From Ophiostoma sp. CBS 140.51 (Eukaryota; Ascomycota; Sordariomycetes; Ophiostomatales; Ophiostomataceae), in contig JANSLP010000070.1 of NCBI GenBank assembly GCA_029298735.1, positions 1 through 64,000 on the forward strand: DNA of 64,000 bases, given 5' to 3'. Positions 42,661 to 55,250 of the stretch are shown piece after piece. The notes under the pieces were generated by a model. That model was not told the origin of the DNA. It saw only the letters and a list, made by a program, of their open reading frames with translations, and did not search any database. Position numbers and translations under genes: made by a program. Position 1 is the first letter of the stretch. Each line of letters starts with the position of its first letter.

Positions 42661-45600
42661 AGGGGCTGCGGTCTCAACACCACCACCACCACCACAAAGC
42701 CATGAAGTCTGTCAACTAATACCGACACGATGATATGGTACCGGTGGCCATAAGAAACTGGAGAAGGCGGTGTAAGATAAAGGAAGCATGAGATGTTTGA
42801 TATTTGGCCTGGATATCTAAATACCCTCTGTAGTTAGTTGCCCTACTATTTACGGTTTTATTGTTGAAGTGGGAAAGCCTGGCGTTCTTTTGTCTTGATG
42901 GGAACATATACAGCGATCACTAATCGGTGGTACTTGTACTCTTAATCCCTGTTACTTTAACATTCAACTCCCTGTCTTCCACTTCACTACGTTCTTGTGT
43001 CTTCAAGATGGTCATAGTATATAGTCAACAATACGCATAGAAAACCCATTTAAATCATTTGTAGAAATTTTGTATTCAGCATGAAAAAACATAAAGCCGG
43101 TCGCCAGAAAACGCACAAAATTATGGGAGAGAAATTATTCTACCACGAAGATGTAGCTATGGTCCTACGGTAAATTTTTGTGCCATCACCATGATCGAGA
43201 TGGATGACTAACAGAGGATGTGCGTTTTGAGAGCAGTGATGAGGGAACTGCATTTGCATCTGCTTATAAACTCTTATAAAACCACGGGAGAAATGTGCGG
43301 CTATGGCGGTGGAAGGCTGGCCAATGTTGGAGACTGCATGGGCTTCGTACTGAGTAAAGCGGCAAGTGGTACCGGTACATTCGTGGGGTGTTGGGGACCA
43401 AAGCAACAACAAAATATTAAGGTACAATGTACATTTGTAATTGGATCTGGGAACTCGTATTTCATTCTCACAATTATTTCTTTTCTCTCTATTTTCAATC
43501 ATTTTTTTTTTTCGTACATTTACTAGCTGAGAACAGCATGCAGGCAACAACTCATGGAGAAAATAAACCGGATGGGGGCGGGCGGTTACACGCAGCAGAA
43601 TTGAACCGATTTAGAACCATCTGCTTGCAGACCCTGTCAAAGAAGAGAAACATGTATATGATTGGTAGTCTGAGTTCTGTACTTCGTTCTTTGCAGTCAG
43701 GATCCCTTGTGCACACAATCCGGGAGACTCGCGACAACGGCGATGGGCGTGACAAGCGTTCCTCCCGAAAAGGGCAAATTTTCTAGGAGGGATTTTCAAC
43801 ACCCTCTTCCTTCCTTAAAGAAGAAATAACCGTCCGATCTTCCAGGTCGAATGCGGCAAATATGGGAAATTGGTGGGATTGTGCAAATGCTGCAGTGGGA
43901 AAATATGCGTCTTTTCTCGAGAAGGAACGACTGATAAAAAAAATTGTTTTGGGGAGGGGTGGTGAGGTTGGAGGGAAGGAGCGCCGAAGGGGGTGGTGGT
44001 GTGTGTGAGAGTACAAGGAAAGAGCAACAGGGAGGGCAGCCGGCACCACCATCACTTTCTTTTTATCTTTTCCATTCACACACACAAACACGCACATACA
44101 CACTTACCAGCATTTGGCACCGGCGGACAGCCAAGCGATTGGGCAGCGACATTACAGCAGAAACGAAAGTGGTCTTTTTTGGGAGAAAGGAAGGTAGCCC
44201 CAATTCTATTCTCTGTAGGGATATCTTACCATTTTCATTAATATTTTGCTTTTTTTTTGTTTGCTTGCAATATCAAAGTGCGGCCCGAAAAAGAGGATGG
44301 CAAATCTCCGGAGCTGGAGATAATCGTCCAGAAATCCAGAAATAGCACAGGGAAGCAAGGATCGAGAGAAAAAAAGAAGCACGAGTCAAAGCACGGTATT
44401 TGTTACAAAGTAAGGAGAAATCGAGAAACGGAATACCAAACACGAAAAGAACGAAGACAGATATCTGACGAGCGCTCGCTTTTGCAGGCTGAGGTCCACG
44501 CCATATCGCGCCGCCGTGCCGGAAAGAACGACCAACGGGATAGATGGAGACGCAAACGTTGACGGGAGTGTTCTCGGCATACATTTTATTGAATAGCTGC
44601 TCTCCATTTATCCATTCTCGTCAAGCATGGACCTTTTTCATTTATTGCCCACTCTTTCACATGTAGATCAGCAGCTCTCGATCTCTTTGCTGAGAGCTTC
44701 CTGTTGAAGCCTCGTAGGGCCTCAAGGCCCATCATTTGCCTGTCAACATCCATCCATCTTGACATCGATGCCCTCTTCCCAAAAAGTACCGAAAGGTCTA
44801 GACGGTAGCACTAACACTACGCTAAGGCATGGCAAGCTCGGCAACAAAAATAGCGGGATATCACGAACCGAAGCGCGGCTGCTTCAATTAGCACCGAACT
44901 TATTTCACTCTGACAGGCAACTTAAAAACAACAAAACAAGAAGACAGGGACATCGGGCAAGGCAGCGTCTCATAAGATACGCTACAAGATAGAGAAACGC
45001 TTACGACTATGTTTTGCGTATTCGCTCCTTCCCGCGCCGCTCGTGCCTTGTCCGCAGACAGAAGGTAGCCCAGGACAGCAATACACCCGAAAATGGAAAG
45101 AGCGGCAGGGTTGTGCGAAACGGTCCAGGTCTCCATCGCCATGACAGGGAAGGTACGACGTACGTGGTACTGTGTATTTGATACAAGAGCGGCCATCGGC
45201 CCCTTCTTTCCCATCTTGCACACGCTTTTCCTCGCTCGTTGTCTCTTTCCTCCAAAGGCAGGTCTCGGCATTCGCTGAGATGAATGCCCCCACCATGACG
45301 AGATAAATGGGGAACGAGAGCGAAGTGGGACGGGGGAAAGAACAGGTCGGGCGCACCCCGCCGAACTTTTGTCTTGTCGTCTGCATGAAAAAGCGTAATG
45401 CACCCCCAGATAGGGCAATAGACTGGTCAAAGTTGCATCTTTTTCCAGGGCAGCGGACAGCGTGCAGAACGGGCAGAGCGTGCGCGCCAGCGCACAGGTA
45501 AGAATGCTACGTAGGATGTGGTGTCGGTGCTGTGATACTCTGGACTGGCTGTCAGATTTTCTATGACAAGTAGCAGCACAGGAAAGGCAGGCAAAATGCA

Positions 45601-46392
45601 AGACAAATAAATGCAAGGCATGGACGAATGTACTGAGTATTTGCTGCGCAGCCTGCCAAACAGCCCCGCCACGTTTTCCTCGCCCTTTGACTTGCAAACC
45701 GTCTCGACCGTGTTGAATAGGCCTGGAATAGCAGGAGCAGGATACATACAGCAGTCGTCATTTCTTATTCTCTGACACGTCCCGAGCCCTGTTGCAGCAA
45801 AGCAAGGCAAGAACCCCTCTGAAGTCTTGTGTCGGCCCTCCTTCCTCCCCTTGTTCCTTCCATATACATACTTTGTATCATTCTCTGTTTTCATTCCCTT
45901 GATGTTCTGCACGAAACTTGTTCGCCATATTTTACTTTCTGTTCACGACGAAACGACCGACGACGACTACGACAATCACCACGACGCCCAGCCTTACACT
46001 TCTCCCGGCGGGAGACAAGCACGATACTTTACCAAATCTCGATTACCCGTGTCAACCAGACCCGTTCCCTGCTCTAACACTCCGGTCGACCACACCCTTG
46101 GCCCTCGATTTGTTTGATCGCCATCAGCGAAAAGGCCAACGGCCTTCTCGAAGCAGGTCTGAAATACTCCGGCCCTAGATCGAAGACGGCACAACGAGAC
46201 CCTCTGCCTCAGATCGAGACGCTCTGGATTTCCAGATCAAGGTCAAGATCAAAATTCAGATACAGGCCCGAACCCAGACCGGTCGAAAAAGACCAGACGA
46301 AACGAGATCGGCTATCCCACAGCAAGTCAGCCGTGTTGACGAACGGCCCATCATCGACAAATCCTCCTTCATCTTCCCCGACCCGCGTCACG
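42661..46392. other. Gene-poor intergenic region
   Basis: This 3.7 kb has no convincing gene on either strand. A minus-strand frame (44900-45697) includes one membrane-like stretch near 45000-45140 but no clear start or splice partner. One GTACGACGTAC motif lies at 45153. Confidence 0.45.
45153..45163. repeat. GTACGACGTAC motif, copy 2 of 3
   Basis: This copy is identical to those at 16831 and 62516. Here it sits inside a larger near-palindrome (GGTACGACGTACGTGGTACT, 45152-45171). Confidence 0.8.
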
Positions 46393-46642
46393 ATGACGGG
46401 TGCTGCAAACGGCGCCCACAGCGCAAACCAGGGCGTTGTCCAGAACAACATCCATAGCATCCCCCATGGCCCACACGGCATTAACAACCACAGCCATGAT
46501 CTATTGAGACGGGCTACACAGGCCGTGATGCTTGGGAGGTAAGAAATCTTTTTTTTATTGTCCTCGCTTCGCTTGTTTCTCCTTTCCTACATTTATTTAC
46601 CACATTCCATATCTTCGTTTGTATATCGGCAGTGCCGTCTAA
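46393..46642 (+). CDS. Candidate small spliced gene, hypothetical
   Basis: A possible exon, 46393-46538, starts at ATG in the context GTCACGATGAC and ends at a strong donor (GAG/GTAAGA). A possible acceptor (CGGCAG) at 46632 leads to a stop three codons later, giving about 51 residues rich in His, Asn, Gly and Ala (NNIHSIPHGPHGINNHSHD, then LLRRATQAVMLG). Another acceptor near 46671 would add about 10 other residues. The frame is open upstream of 46393 but has no ATG. No family is recognised; the entry rests only on composition and the donor site. Confidence 0.25.
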
Positions 46643-49600
46643 TCGTGCTTTGTGTGTTGCACGTGGACCAGATATCAGATCGCTGGTCCTCAAGGACGAT
46701 CAGGATAAGCTGGTCCCCTTTTTTCCTTTGCTCTTTTGTCTTTTCTCTCCTTCATACCCTTTTTTTTCACTTACCTTACCCCTGGTGGCAACGGAACACG
46801 AGAATACCAAAAAGCTATGGCCCTGTGGCCAAAATGTGGGAGCAGTGTCCGTCCAATCCCTTTTCTTTTTGCTCTGTCTGTCTCTGTCTCTTGTCGTGAG
46901 CCTGCGGTTGAGTGAGAATTGGGACCCGCTCGCGACGCATGTCAAGGCTCCAGAGTCCCCAAGTCGCACGCCACTGCAGCTCGTCAAAATACCAGCATTG
47001 CGTTGTCCGTTGGCAGCCTCTTTTTTTTTTACTTCATCTGGCACCACTGCTGCTTGCCTTGTTTTATATCTGCATTTGCATCTTTCGATCATGTGCCATG
47101 GGATATGCGCGGAGTGCGTGGATATATCTCATCGCCTTCTGCAGACTCTGGTCACATGCCCGTGCTGTGCCATCTCGCCCCGTCTTTTTGTCTTCCATTG
47201 TCTTCTGATCCTCGTCCTCTCTTTGGCGCCTGCAAGCCGTTCTGAGTTCTGCAATGGCCTTGCCTTAGTTGGGCACTGCGGGCACATCCTCTTGCATATA
47301 CACAACCGGCCATATTGGCGGCCACTTTGGCGGCTGTTCTCCGTTCAACGGCGTTCACGGAACATGTCTTCCAAATATGTCGCCAAGGCACGCGATATTT
47401 GCATAGCAGCGAGGGATGTTCAAAAAGGAAAAAACGAGAGCCAGGCTGTACAGAATAGAGGAGAGCTGGGGGAGATAGACAACAGATGATAGGCGATGGC
47501 GCTTTGATTGTGTGATGGTGAGGAGAAGCAGGGTGGCTCCGCAATTTTGACGGCCCAGGCCTGGCCTGGCCCGGCCTGGGCCAGTCATGGTGGGGGAAAC
47601 GGCATCAAATGGCTGGTGCCCGCGCGGCTTATCAAATCCGCCCAGTCTGACTCGCTGACTGAGCCTGAGCCCTAACTGGGTCTCAACGGCTTCAGCGGCC
47701 ACAGCTGCTGGCCACAACAGTCACAGTTGTCGTTACAGCATTTCAAATGTGCCATTGAGGCTTGGTCTGCAGCTCGGAGGCAAATTTGCAAATTTCCCGT
47801 GTTTTTCTGACAGCAAAAATGTTGAACTGGCATCGTGGCTGCACGCTTTGCCGTCTGCTATTTGCCATCCTTTTTGCCATTTGGTCTTGGTCTTTTTCGC
47901 CTGACACGCCACTGCGCCTGGTTACAGCAGGTATTATTGGTATTATTGCCAATTGTGGGAAGCTGGAGATTTTGCGGGACTGGCTTGACTGGTTGATTGG
48001 ACTGGGAACTCGCTTTTTATGGGCCACTGATGAGCGAGCAAAGCACCGTCCCATACTCCAATGTCCCATGTGAAGGAAGGCGCAAGTGGCCGCGCCGCGC
48101 CTGCCTTTTGTCTTGCTCTTTCTGTCCTTGCCTTGCACCACCTGCGGCGAATGCCTTCCTTTCTGAGCCTTCTCTTTTTCTTTCAGCCAGAGCCAGGGTT
48201 GGTTTGGTTTCGCAACACCCACTAATAACCCAATTGACCCACCCAACCCCCCATGTATCCGACCACATGGCCGGCATCAGGTTTGACGGGCTGGTGGAAA
48301 AGCGGACTGGCGGACTGGTTGGTGGTTGGAGCTGGGGGAGCAGTCCACTCTCACCAACACGGCCTGCAGTTTGGCAACGACCAGGGCGTGGATAGGCTGA
48401 AGGCATTTCTGTGGTAGAGATACCTCAGAATGTGAGATCAGGCCAGGCCGTGCTTCTCAGCCAGTCCAGGCAGGAGCAAGGGACGAGACAAGGGCAGGGG
48501 CTGGCTCTGCAAAATCCAAAGTACTTCTGGGACAGGCAGCTAAACATGGAAGGAAGCACCAAGCCGCAGGGAGAAGCGAAAGAAAGCTCATCACTTTGTA
48601 AAGAGAGAAAGGGCCGATGGGGAGGCGTTGAATACAGGTGTGGGCGCACAGCTTCAAAGCTTCAGCTTGCCCAGCCAGCCCTCTATGCTCTTTCCTTTTG
48701 TGGCGGTGACTCTTCGTTGCTTCTTTTTTGGGAGCTATTTGTTCTTTTTTGTTCTTCGTGTTCTTTCCTTTTCGGCATCTGGTCCTTCTTTCTCTTTTGC
48801 CTCTTTGATGTTGGCCCTTTGCTCTTTCCTCGTACCTCGTTTCCCTTCTTCAATTGCCTCTCCGCTCTGTTGTCGCCTCGCGTCATAGACAAGTTCCTTC
48901 CTACACCAAACACCCCTCTCCTCCTGTTAGCCCTCTGCTAGCCAGGCCCACAGCTGGCGTCCTTTCCTTTCGTGGGAACCTTACTCCTCACGTCCGCCGG
49001 CAGACGCCTCCTCCGATCCCAGCACCGCTCTTCCCCCAATCGTCTTTGCTTTGCAGTCAGGTCTCCACTCGCTCAGCCCAGAATCCCAAGCGGGCACTTT
49101 TTTACTTTCTTTGCTTTCTAGGCGCTAGGACGAATACCACTAAAAAACCCTCGCTGCGGGCGAATCGCGACACCCGCCTTATTAGGGGATTCGCACACAC
49201 TCAAACTCTTCACTGTTGCACAGTCGCACTGTCCGTATTGGGCGGCGTGCAAGAGACGTGCTCTTTGCTCTTTCCTTTGTTAGCGGCCACCACAATGATC
49301 TAGCCGCGGTGGAAGGAAAGAACGACTCACAAAGGGCCTAAAGTGTGCAAAATCCACTATCCACCCCCGAACCTTACCTTGCACCTTCTAGCAAAGTTCA
49401 TTTGCACCTTTCCACCTTACGCTTGTCCTCCACTCAATTCTTCTAATTCTTAGTCGTCATATTTGTCGCCGTTTTTTTGCCCCTCCTTAACTCGGCCACT
49501 CCTTCCCATCCGAGCTATTTTTCACTTGTATTCCCGTTTTTTCCCTCCTATTATTTCACGTTGTTGCGTTCCCGGCCTACGCCTACCTCCCTCTTTCCCT

Positions 49601-50059
49601 ATTTTTCTATTTGTTATTCATCTTGTTCTGGTCCATTCTGCCCGTCCTGCCCGTTCTTTGTTGTATGGGGCGCTCTTGCTGGTCTTTTTCATATTTTCAC
49701 CTCTCATCTTTTTCTGCTTTTCTGCATCGGCCTTCATTTTGACCTCTACACCTTTCGGCCAACACTCTCCCCCTTCGTCAAAAACCTCTCCACCACACTC
49801 GAACGTTATCTTTCCAACAGTAACGTGCATCTATTGATTACTTCAGCAGAGGGCAAATTCGGCACACGCCATCTTGTGTCTGAACCTTAATTCTTTTCTC
49901 TATTTTTCCTTTTTCTTTTCTCTTTTTTTGTACTGTTTCTTTTTTCTTTCTTTTCCTTAACCCATTTCTCTTCCCTCTCCCCGTTTTCTGTCGTTTCTGC
50001 CGTTTCTGCACGTTTTCTCCATCTTCTGCCTTTTTCGTCTTTTCTGCCTGCTGCCCAAC
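46643..50059. other. Intergenic region upstream of SCH9
   Basis: This 3.4 kb contains pyrimidine-rich blocks (46540-46780, 48700-48900, 49440-50050) and no supported gene. A plus-strand frame at 47820-48073 (84 codons) has hydrophobic stretches but no family resemblance. Confidence 0.5.
49885..50045 (+). promoter_or_regulatory. Polypyrimidine tract before SCH9
   Basis: About 160 bases are almost entirely C and T on the coding strand, interrupted by few purines, and end about 15 bases before the start codon. Such tracts mark core promoters and leaders in filamentous fungi. The exact transcription start cannot be read from sequence. Confidence 0.45.
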
Positions 50060-53000
50060 ATGTCTCCAACGAATGGAATTGACGAGTCCAGCAGGTCTGC
50101 CGCGGCCGACGACGACGGCACGGATCAGATCGGCTCTGACACCCCACGTTCTGGTGTGGCTACACCGCAACCGGACCTCCACGATAAACGCCTTCCAGGA
50201 ATCATGAGTTACTTTAACCAGGTTCGTCCTGCATCTACTTTTAAACGCCTGCTCTCAGGCAACTTCACTCTACCCTTGAGATCCTCTTCTGCCTCCCCTT
50301 CCACCAACCCTTCAAGCACTGCCAGCACTGCCAATCCCACCACATCCAAGACAACCCCCAATTCTACCTCTCTGCCTGCTTCTGCCTCCGCGCCGAAAGC
50401 CGCCGAAGATGTCCTACCGACCGTGAAGACAACATTCCCATCACAATCGACGACACAATTACCACAATCTGGCGATTCGACAACACAACCACAAACACAA
50501 TTCGCACCGCCAGAGCCAGAGTCTTGGCCAGATCCGCCATCTTCCTCAACGATCGTCGCTGCCAGTGACTCTCCCAATCCCAAGACATCTCCTTTAATAC
50601 CCGACGACGCCATGGCCCAGCAACAATCGAAGATCGAGGACGATGAGAGCCAGACCCAAATCCAAAGCCGGCAACCGGACGAGACACAAACGGAACCATT
50701 ACCATCTGCACCGCCTCCACCACCACAACCACCACAAGAACAAACGCCGGCTACAGAAGACACAGCTCTTTCGTCAGAAAGCTTGGCCGCGGCCGCACCA
50801 TCATCGCTGCACCCGTATCCAACACCGCCGGCGTCCATACGTGGCGTGGTCGGGACCGGAAGCGGTGGGAGCGGAGCAGGAGCGGCAGGAGTGGCAAAGG
50901 AAAGCGAGGAAGAAGCCTCTACCAAAAAGGACGGAGCCGGCGGCGCGGCGGCGGGTGCTGCTGGCAGCACCCCCAACCCGTGGGACGCTCCGTGGACTTT
51001 CCGCAGCCACAAGAAGAGTATTTCTGATGTGCCGGAGGCGCGCGGCCGGCAGGAGTCTTTATCGTCTAGTACGCCTTTGGCCGGCGTTGTCACACCCTCT
51101 AGCGTGCTTGCTCGTCACTTTTCTATCCCTTCTATTCCTTCCCTTGCTACTCCTTCTTCCACCTCCACTTCCTCCAACACTCCTGCTTCTACTCGCTCTC
51201 CTTCCATTGCCCCAGGCCCGGGCAGCGGCCCGCGCGCCTCCACGGCACCGGACACACCAGTTTGTGTTGGATCGCCAGCAGCCGACGCCTCTTTGGCGCC
51301 CGCTGCTGCCGTTGCCGCCGCTGCTGTCCTGCGTTCCGCTTCTGTAGGCCAACTGAAGAAGCTAACAACAATGACTCGTATAAAGAGCGGTCAATCTACG
51401 CCGACCCGTTCCCTATCTACTGCTCAGCCCCAGGCTGCAGAGGCCCGTGCTGCCCCAGCACCTACATCTGCTGGCAATGAGAGCGCAAGAACAACTATGA
51501 GCCGAGGTGGTGACGATAGCAGCCGGAGCCGTGCTGCTTCGATTACGCCTACCCCGCAGGGCGCCCAAGCACCGGCACCCAAGGGCAAGCTCACAATTAA
51601 GATCGTCGAGGCACGGGGTCTCAGACGGACTCGTGATCCGTATGTTGTTGCTGTGTTCCAGCGCAGCGAGCTGATTTCGGGTGGTCCCCGGTCCTCCGAC
51701 AACGACGATGAAGCGGTGCTCCCTGGTGTGGCGATTAGCAGCATCCCCATCCAGCGCCAGGCAAGCGACAACGGCCGCCCCATGGCTATTCCTATGCGCA
51801 GCCGGCAGAGTAGCAACACAAGCACCGCAGACTATGGCGCATTCCGGAACCGTAATGCGCGGCGGTCTTTTACAAACCCTAAGTGGGACGCAGAAGCTGT
51901 TTTGTATGTCCCTCCCCTCTACCATTTTTTGCCCTCCTTTTATGTGACATCCTGCTAACCGCGACAGTGATGTTGTCGACTCAAACATGCTGGTCGATAT
52001 CTCCGTATACGACCATTCGCAGTCCGGCGAGGAGTTCCTCGGCCACGTCGACTTCCAGGCCAACAGTTCTGAGAAGGACGGCCCCGTCCGCGGCTGGTTC
52101 CCTCTGCGCGGCCACGCAGACACAATGGCCGAGAACACGCCCACTGGTGAAGTGTATGTCGAAGCATTCTACCAGCGCACCGAGCGCAAGCACTACGGCC
52201 CCGACGATTTCGAGATTCTGCGTTTGATCGGCAAGGGCACTTTTGGTCAGGTGTACCAGGTGCGCAAGAAGGATACCAAGCGTATCTACGCGATGAAGGT
52301 CCTCTCCAAGAAGAAGATTGTTCAGAAGAAGGAGGTTGCTCATACCGTCGGCGAGCGGAACATTCTCGTCCGCACTGCGACATCGGACTCGCCGTTTATT
52401 GTTGGTCTCAAGTTCTCCTTCCAGACACCGTCTGACCTCTACCTGGTCACCGACTACATGTCTGGTGGCGAGCTCTTCTGGCATCTGCAGAAGGAGGGCC
52501 GTTTCGAGGAGGGCCGCGCCAAGTTCTACATTGCCGAACTGATTCTGGCTATCGAACATCTCCACAACAACAATATTGTCTACCGTGATCTTAAGCCGGA
52601 AAACATCCTCCTGGACGCCAATGGCCACATAGCGCTGTGCGATTTCGGTCTGTCCAAGGCGAACCTGACCAAGAACGACACCACCAACACCTTCTGTGGA
52701 ACGACCGAGTACCTTGCACCGGAAGTTCTGCTGGACGAGGCTGGTTACACCAAGATGGTCGACTTCTGGTCGCTGGGTGTGCTTGTCTTTGAGATGTGCT
52801 GTGGCTGGAGCCCCTTCTACGCCGAGGACACGCAGCAGATGTACAAGAACATTGCCTTTGGCAAGGTCAGGTTCCCTAAAGACACTCTGTCAGCAGAGGG
52901 CCGGAGCTTTGTTAAGGGTCTGCTGAACCGCAACCCTAAGCACCGTCTCGGCGCCACTAAAGATGCCGCCGAGCTGATGGAGCACCCCTTCTTCCGTGAC

Positions 53001-53450
53001 ATTGACTGGGACGCACTGTCAAGGAAGCTGATCACGCCGCCATTTAAGCCGAAATTGAAGTCGGACACGGACGTGTCATACTTTGACCCCATCTTTACCG
53101 ATGCCATGGACAAGAGCGGGTCTCTTAATGAGCGCGCCGCAGCTCTGGCCCGTGGTATTGCCACATCCACCCCGCTATCGCCGTCGATGCAGGCCAATTT
53201 CCAAGGCTTCACTTTCGTCGACGAGAGCGCTCTGGAAGACAATATGCGGGGCCGCCCGTCATATAACAACAACGACTTCGACGATGATATGCATGACGCT
53301 GGCTACCACAACTCGCATGGCGGTCGAAAGGACGACAACGACTGGGACGATATTAACGATATTGACCCGAGAAACGCTAACCGTATGAGCGGTATCGTTC
53401 GGACAACCAACGACGAGCACATGTTTGGGGACACACACTTTGACATGTAG
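50060..53450 (+). CDS. sch9: SCH9-type AGC protein kinase with C2 domain
   Basis: Two exons, 50060-51903 and 51968-53450, joined across a 64-base intron (GTATGT, a CTAAC branch, GACAG), give 1108 residues. Sch9 is the TORC1-regulated AGC kinase controlling growth, stress resistance and ribosome synthesis. The N-terminal 500 residues are low-complexity Ser/Thr/Pro-rich but carry DKRLPGIM and HPYPTPPAS, seen in fungal Sch9. The C2 domain begins near KGKLTIKIVEARGLRRTRDP and crosses the splice (WDAEAV/FDVVDS). The kinase domain starts at about 694: glycine loop GKGTFGQV, YAMKVL lysine, YRDLKPEN at about 820, DFGLSK at about 839 and activation loop TFCGTTEYLAPE at about 856. The turn-motif region is VSYFDPIF and the hydrophobic motif is FQGFTF at about 1026. 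All catalytic residues are present. Confidence 0.97.
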
Positions 53451-55250
53451 TCGTTAATCTTGCACCCTATCATACCAGTCTATTTCCATTTCCATATTCC
53501 ATCCACTGCGCCTCCGTGCTCTTGACATCCACCCTCTTTAATGTGCCTATATTTTTTCTCTTTTTATTTTGCATCGCCACGCTCTATGTGCGACCTAATT
53601 CAAATCATCCTCCCAAATCAACCCCTCGAAAAGATCACCAAAAAAAGAAGAAAATATTATTGTCGACACCAAGGATATTGACCCGACAACCAATTTATTT
53701 CCACTTACCTTCTTTTTCTCTCTTTATATCCCTGACGACATTTCATGCGACTATTACTTTTACCACTTATTATCACCATCGCTACGCGAATTATTTATTC
53801 CAACGGTATTACGGCATTGCATTTTAAGATGGGGGATGGGCGGTTATCTTTCTTTCACTTTGACTGTACTCTTGTGTTCTACTTTCTACCTTCTATCTGC
53901 ATGCGGTATTGTGCATTCATACACACACACACACACACACACACACAAAGAGGGGGGCATAATTGGGAGACACAAATCAAACCATATTGGTTCTTTTTAC
54001 TTTTCTACTTCTGAAGAAATCAACCAAAGCAAAACACCGGCAACAGGTTGGCGGTTATCCAAAGGCGTTTTCATGGGTCCATAGGGGGTTAGGTGGATAG
54101 GATTCATTATTTATCGACATAATCTTTTGTGCCTGTCTTTTGTCATCTTACCTCATCCGAATTTTACCCGTCATGTTTCTTCTGATCAATTGTCGTCTGT
54201 TTTTCTATCCATGCATTACTCTGCCTAATCGACTTTTTCTTTTACTTGCAGTACTTCATTTTCCGTCTCTTCGTTCTTCTGCGACTCTTGTGCCCGGATA
54301 TTCTGGATATTGTGAGTTGCAAAGCATCATTTATCTTTGGGGTAATTCTCGTACAGACGACGAGTGGCGAGGAAGACACAAAATTGAACGGATGAACAAC
54401 GTGGACGGTGATGGGACAATGGGAAATGGGAATTGATCTGGTCAAATGATAGGGAGCTGATAATGGTTTGGATGTCAACGGTCATCTCGAAATGGGCTGT
54501 CAAGACTTGAATGGTCTGGCTGGACATGGCAAGTACTTCAACAGATTTCAACAGCCAATTTAAATACCATGACTTCCATTGATTCGTTGTGAATATACAA
54601 TGATGAAAATATGCGTAGGCTGCCAATGAGATGGATCTGAAGATGAACATGAAGTATGAAGACATTATAAGAATATATTAAGATTGAATAAAATGACAAT
54701 GCCGCGAAATAGTGAGTGAAATGAGACGTATGATGAGCATCGTGAATACGAGACATGCGACGTCCGACGGGACATATACGGTTTTACACATATTTACAAG
54801 TAGAAAAGACGACTTCACAAACAATGATAAATGAAAACAAAGGAGTATAAGGTTAAAAAATGATGATAAAATTTATACACGGGGGGGCTTCCTTCTGAAC
54901 TATGACTTTTGGAGTTTTTCTTCACGTCGAATCTTTTCAAATGGTTTCGTCAGATGCCAACCGCCCACCATTCTTCATTCACACACACACAAGATGTAGA
55001 CGCTCGCAAAAATTTTGTTTCGTTCGCTCCTCATCTGTATCTCCTCCTCCTTGCAAAGCCGTTCCAGAAAACTTTGTTGTATATCCTAGGTTCGGTTTCG
55101 TTTTTTTATGTTTGTTGTAGGTTCAAATGTTTGCCGAAAGAAGAAAAGAGGCCGAGATTATCTCTCAGACGAGAGTTGTTGTAAAGAGGTGAATGCGAGT
55201 GACCCTTTCTTCTCCGGTTTAGGCAGCCGGGTGAGCAACGGGTGAGAAGC
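53451..55250. other. Convergent 3' region between SCH9 and ATP14
   Basis: The two genes end toward each other across 1.8 kb. The sequence is A/T-rich and contains an AC microsatellite. No gene is seen. Confidence 0.5.
53921..53947. repeat. (AC)n microsatellite, 27 bases
   Basis: Thirteen and a half uninterrupted AC units lie 3' of SCH9. Confidence 0.95.

Noticed and set aside
44990..45142. Minus-strand peptide with a membrane-like stretch (SIFGCIAVLGYLL)
   Set aside because: No convincing splice partner, stop or family was found; it may be a small gene, but the support is too weak to list.
47820..48073. 84-codon plus-strand frame with hydrophobic stretches
   Set aside because: There is no family resemblance and no leader or splice context; expected by chance in this G+C range.
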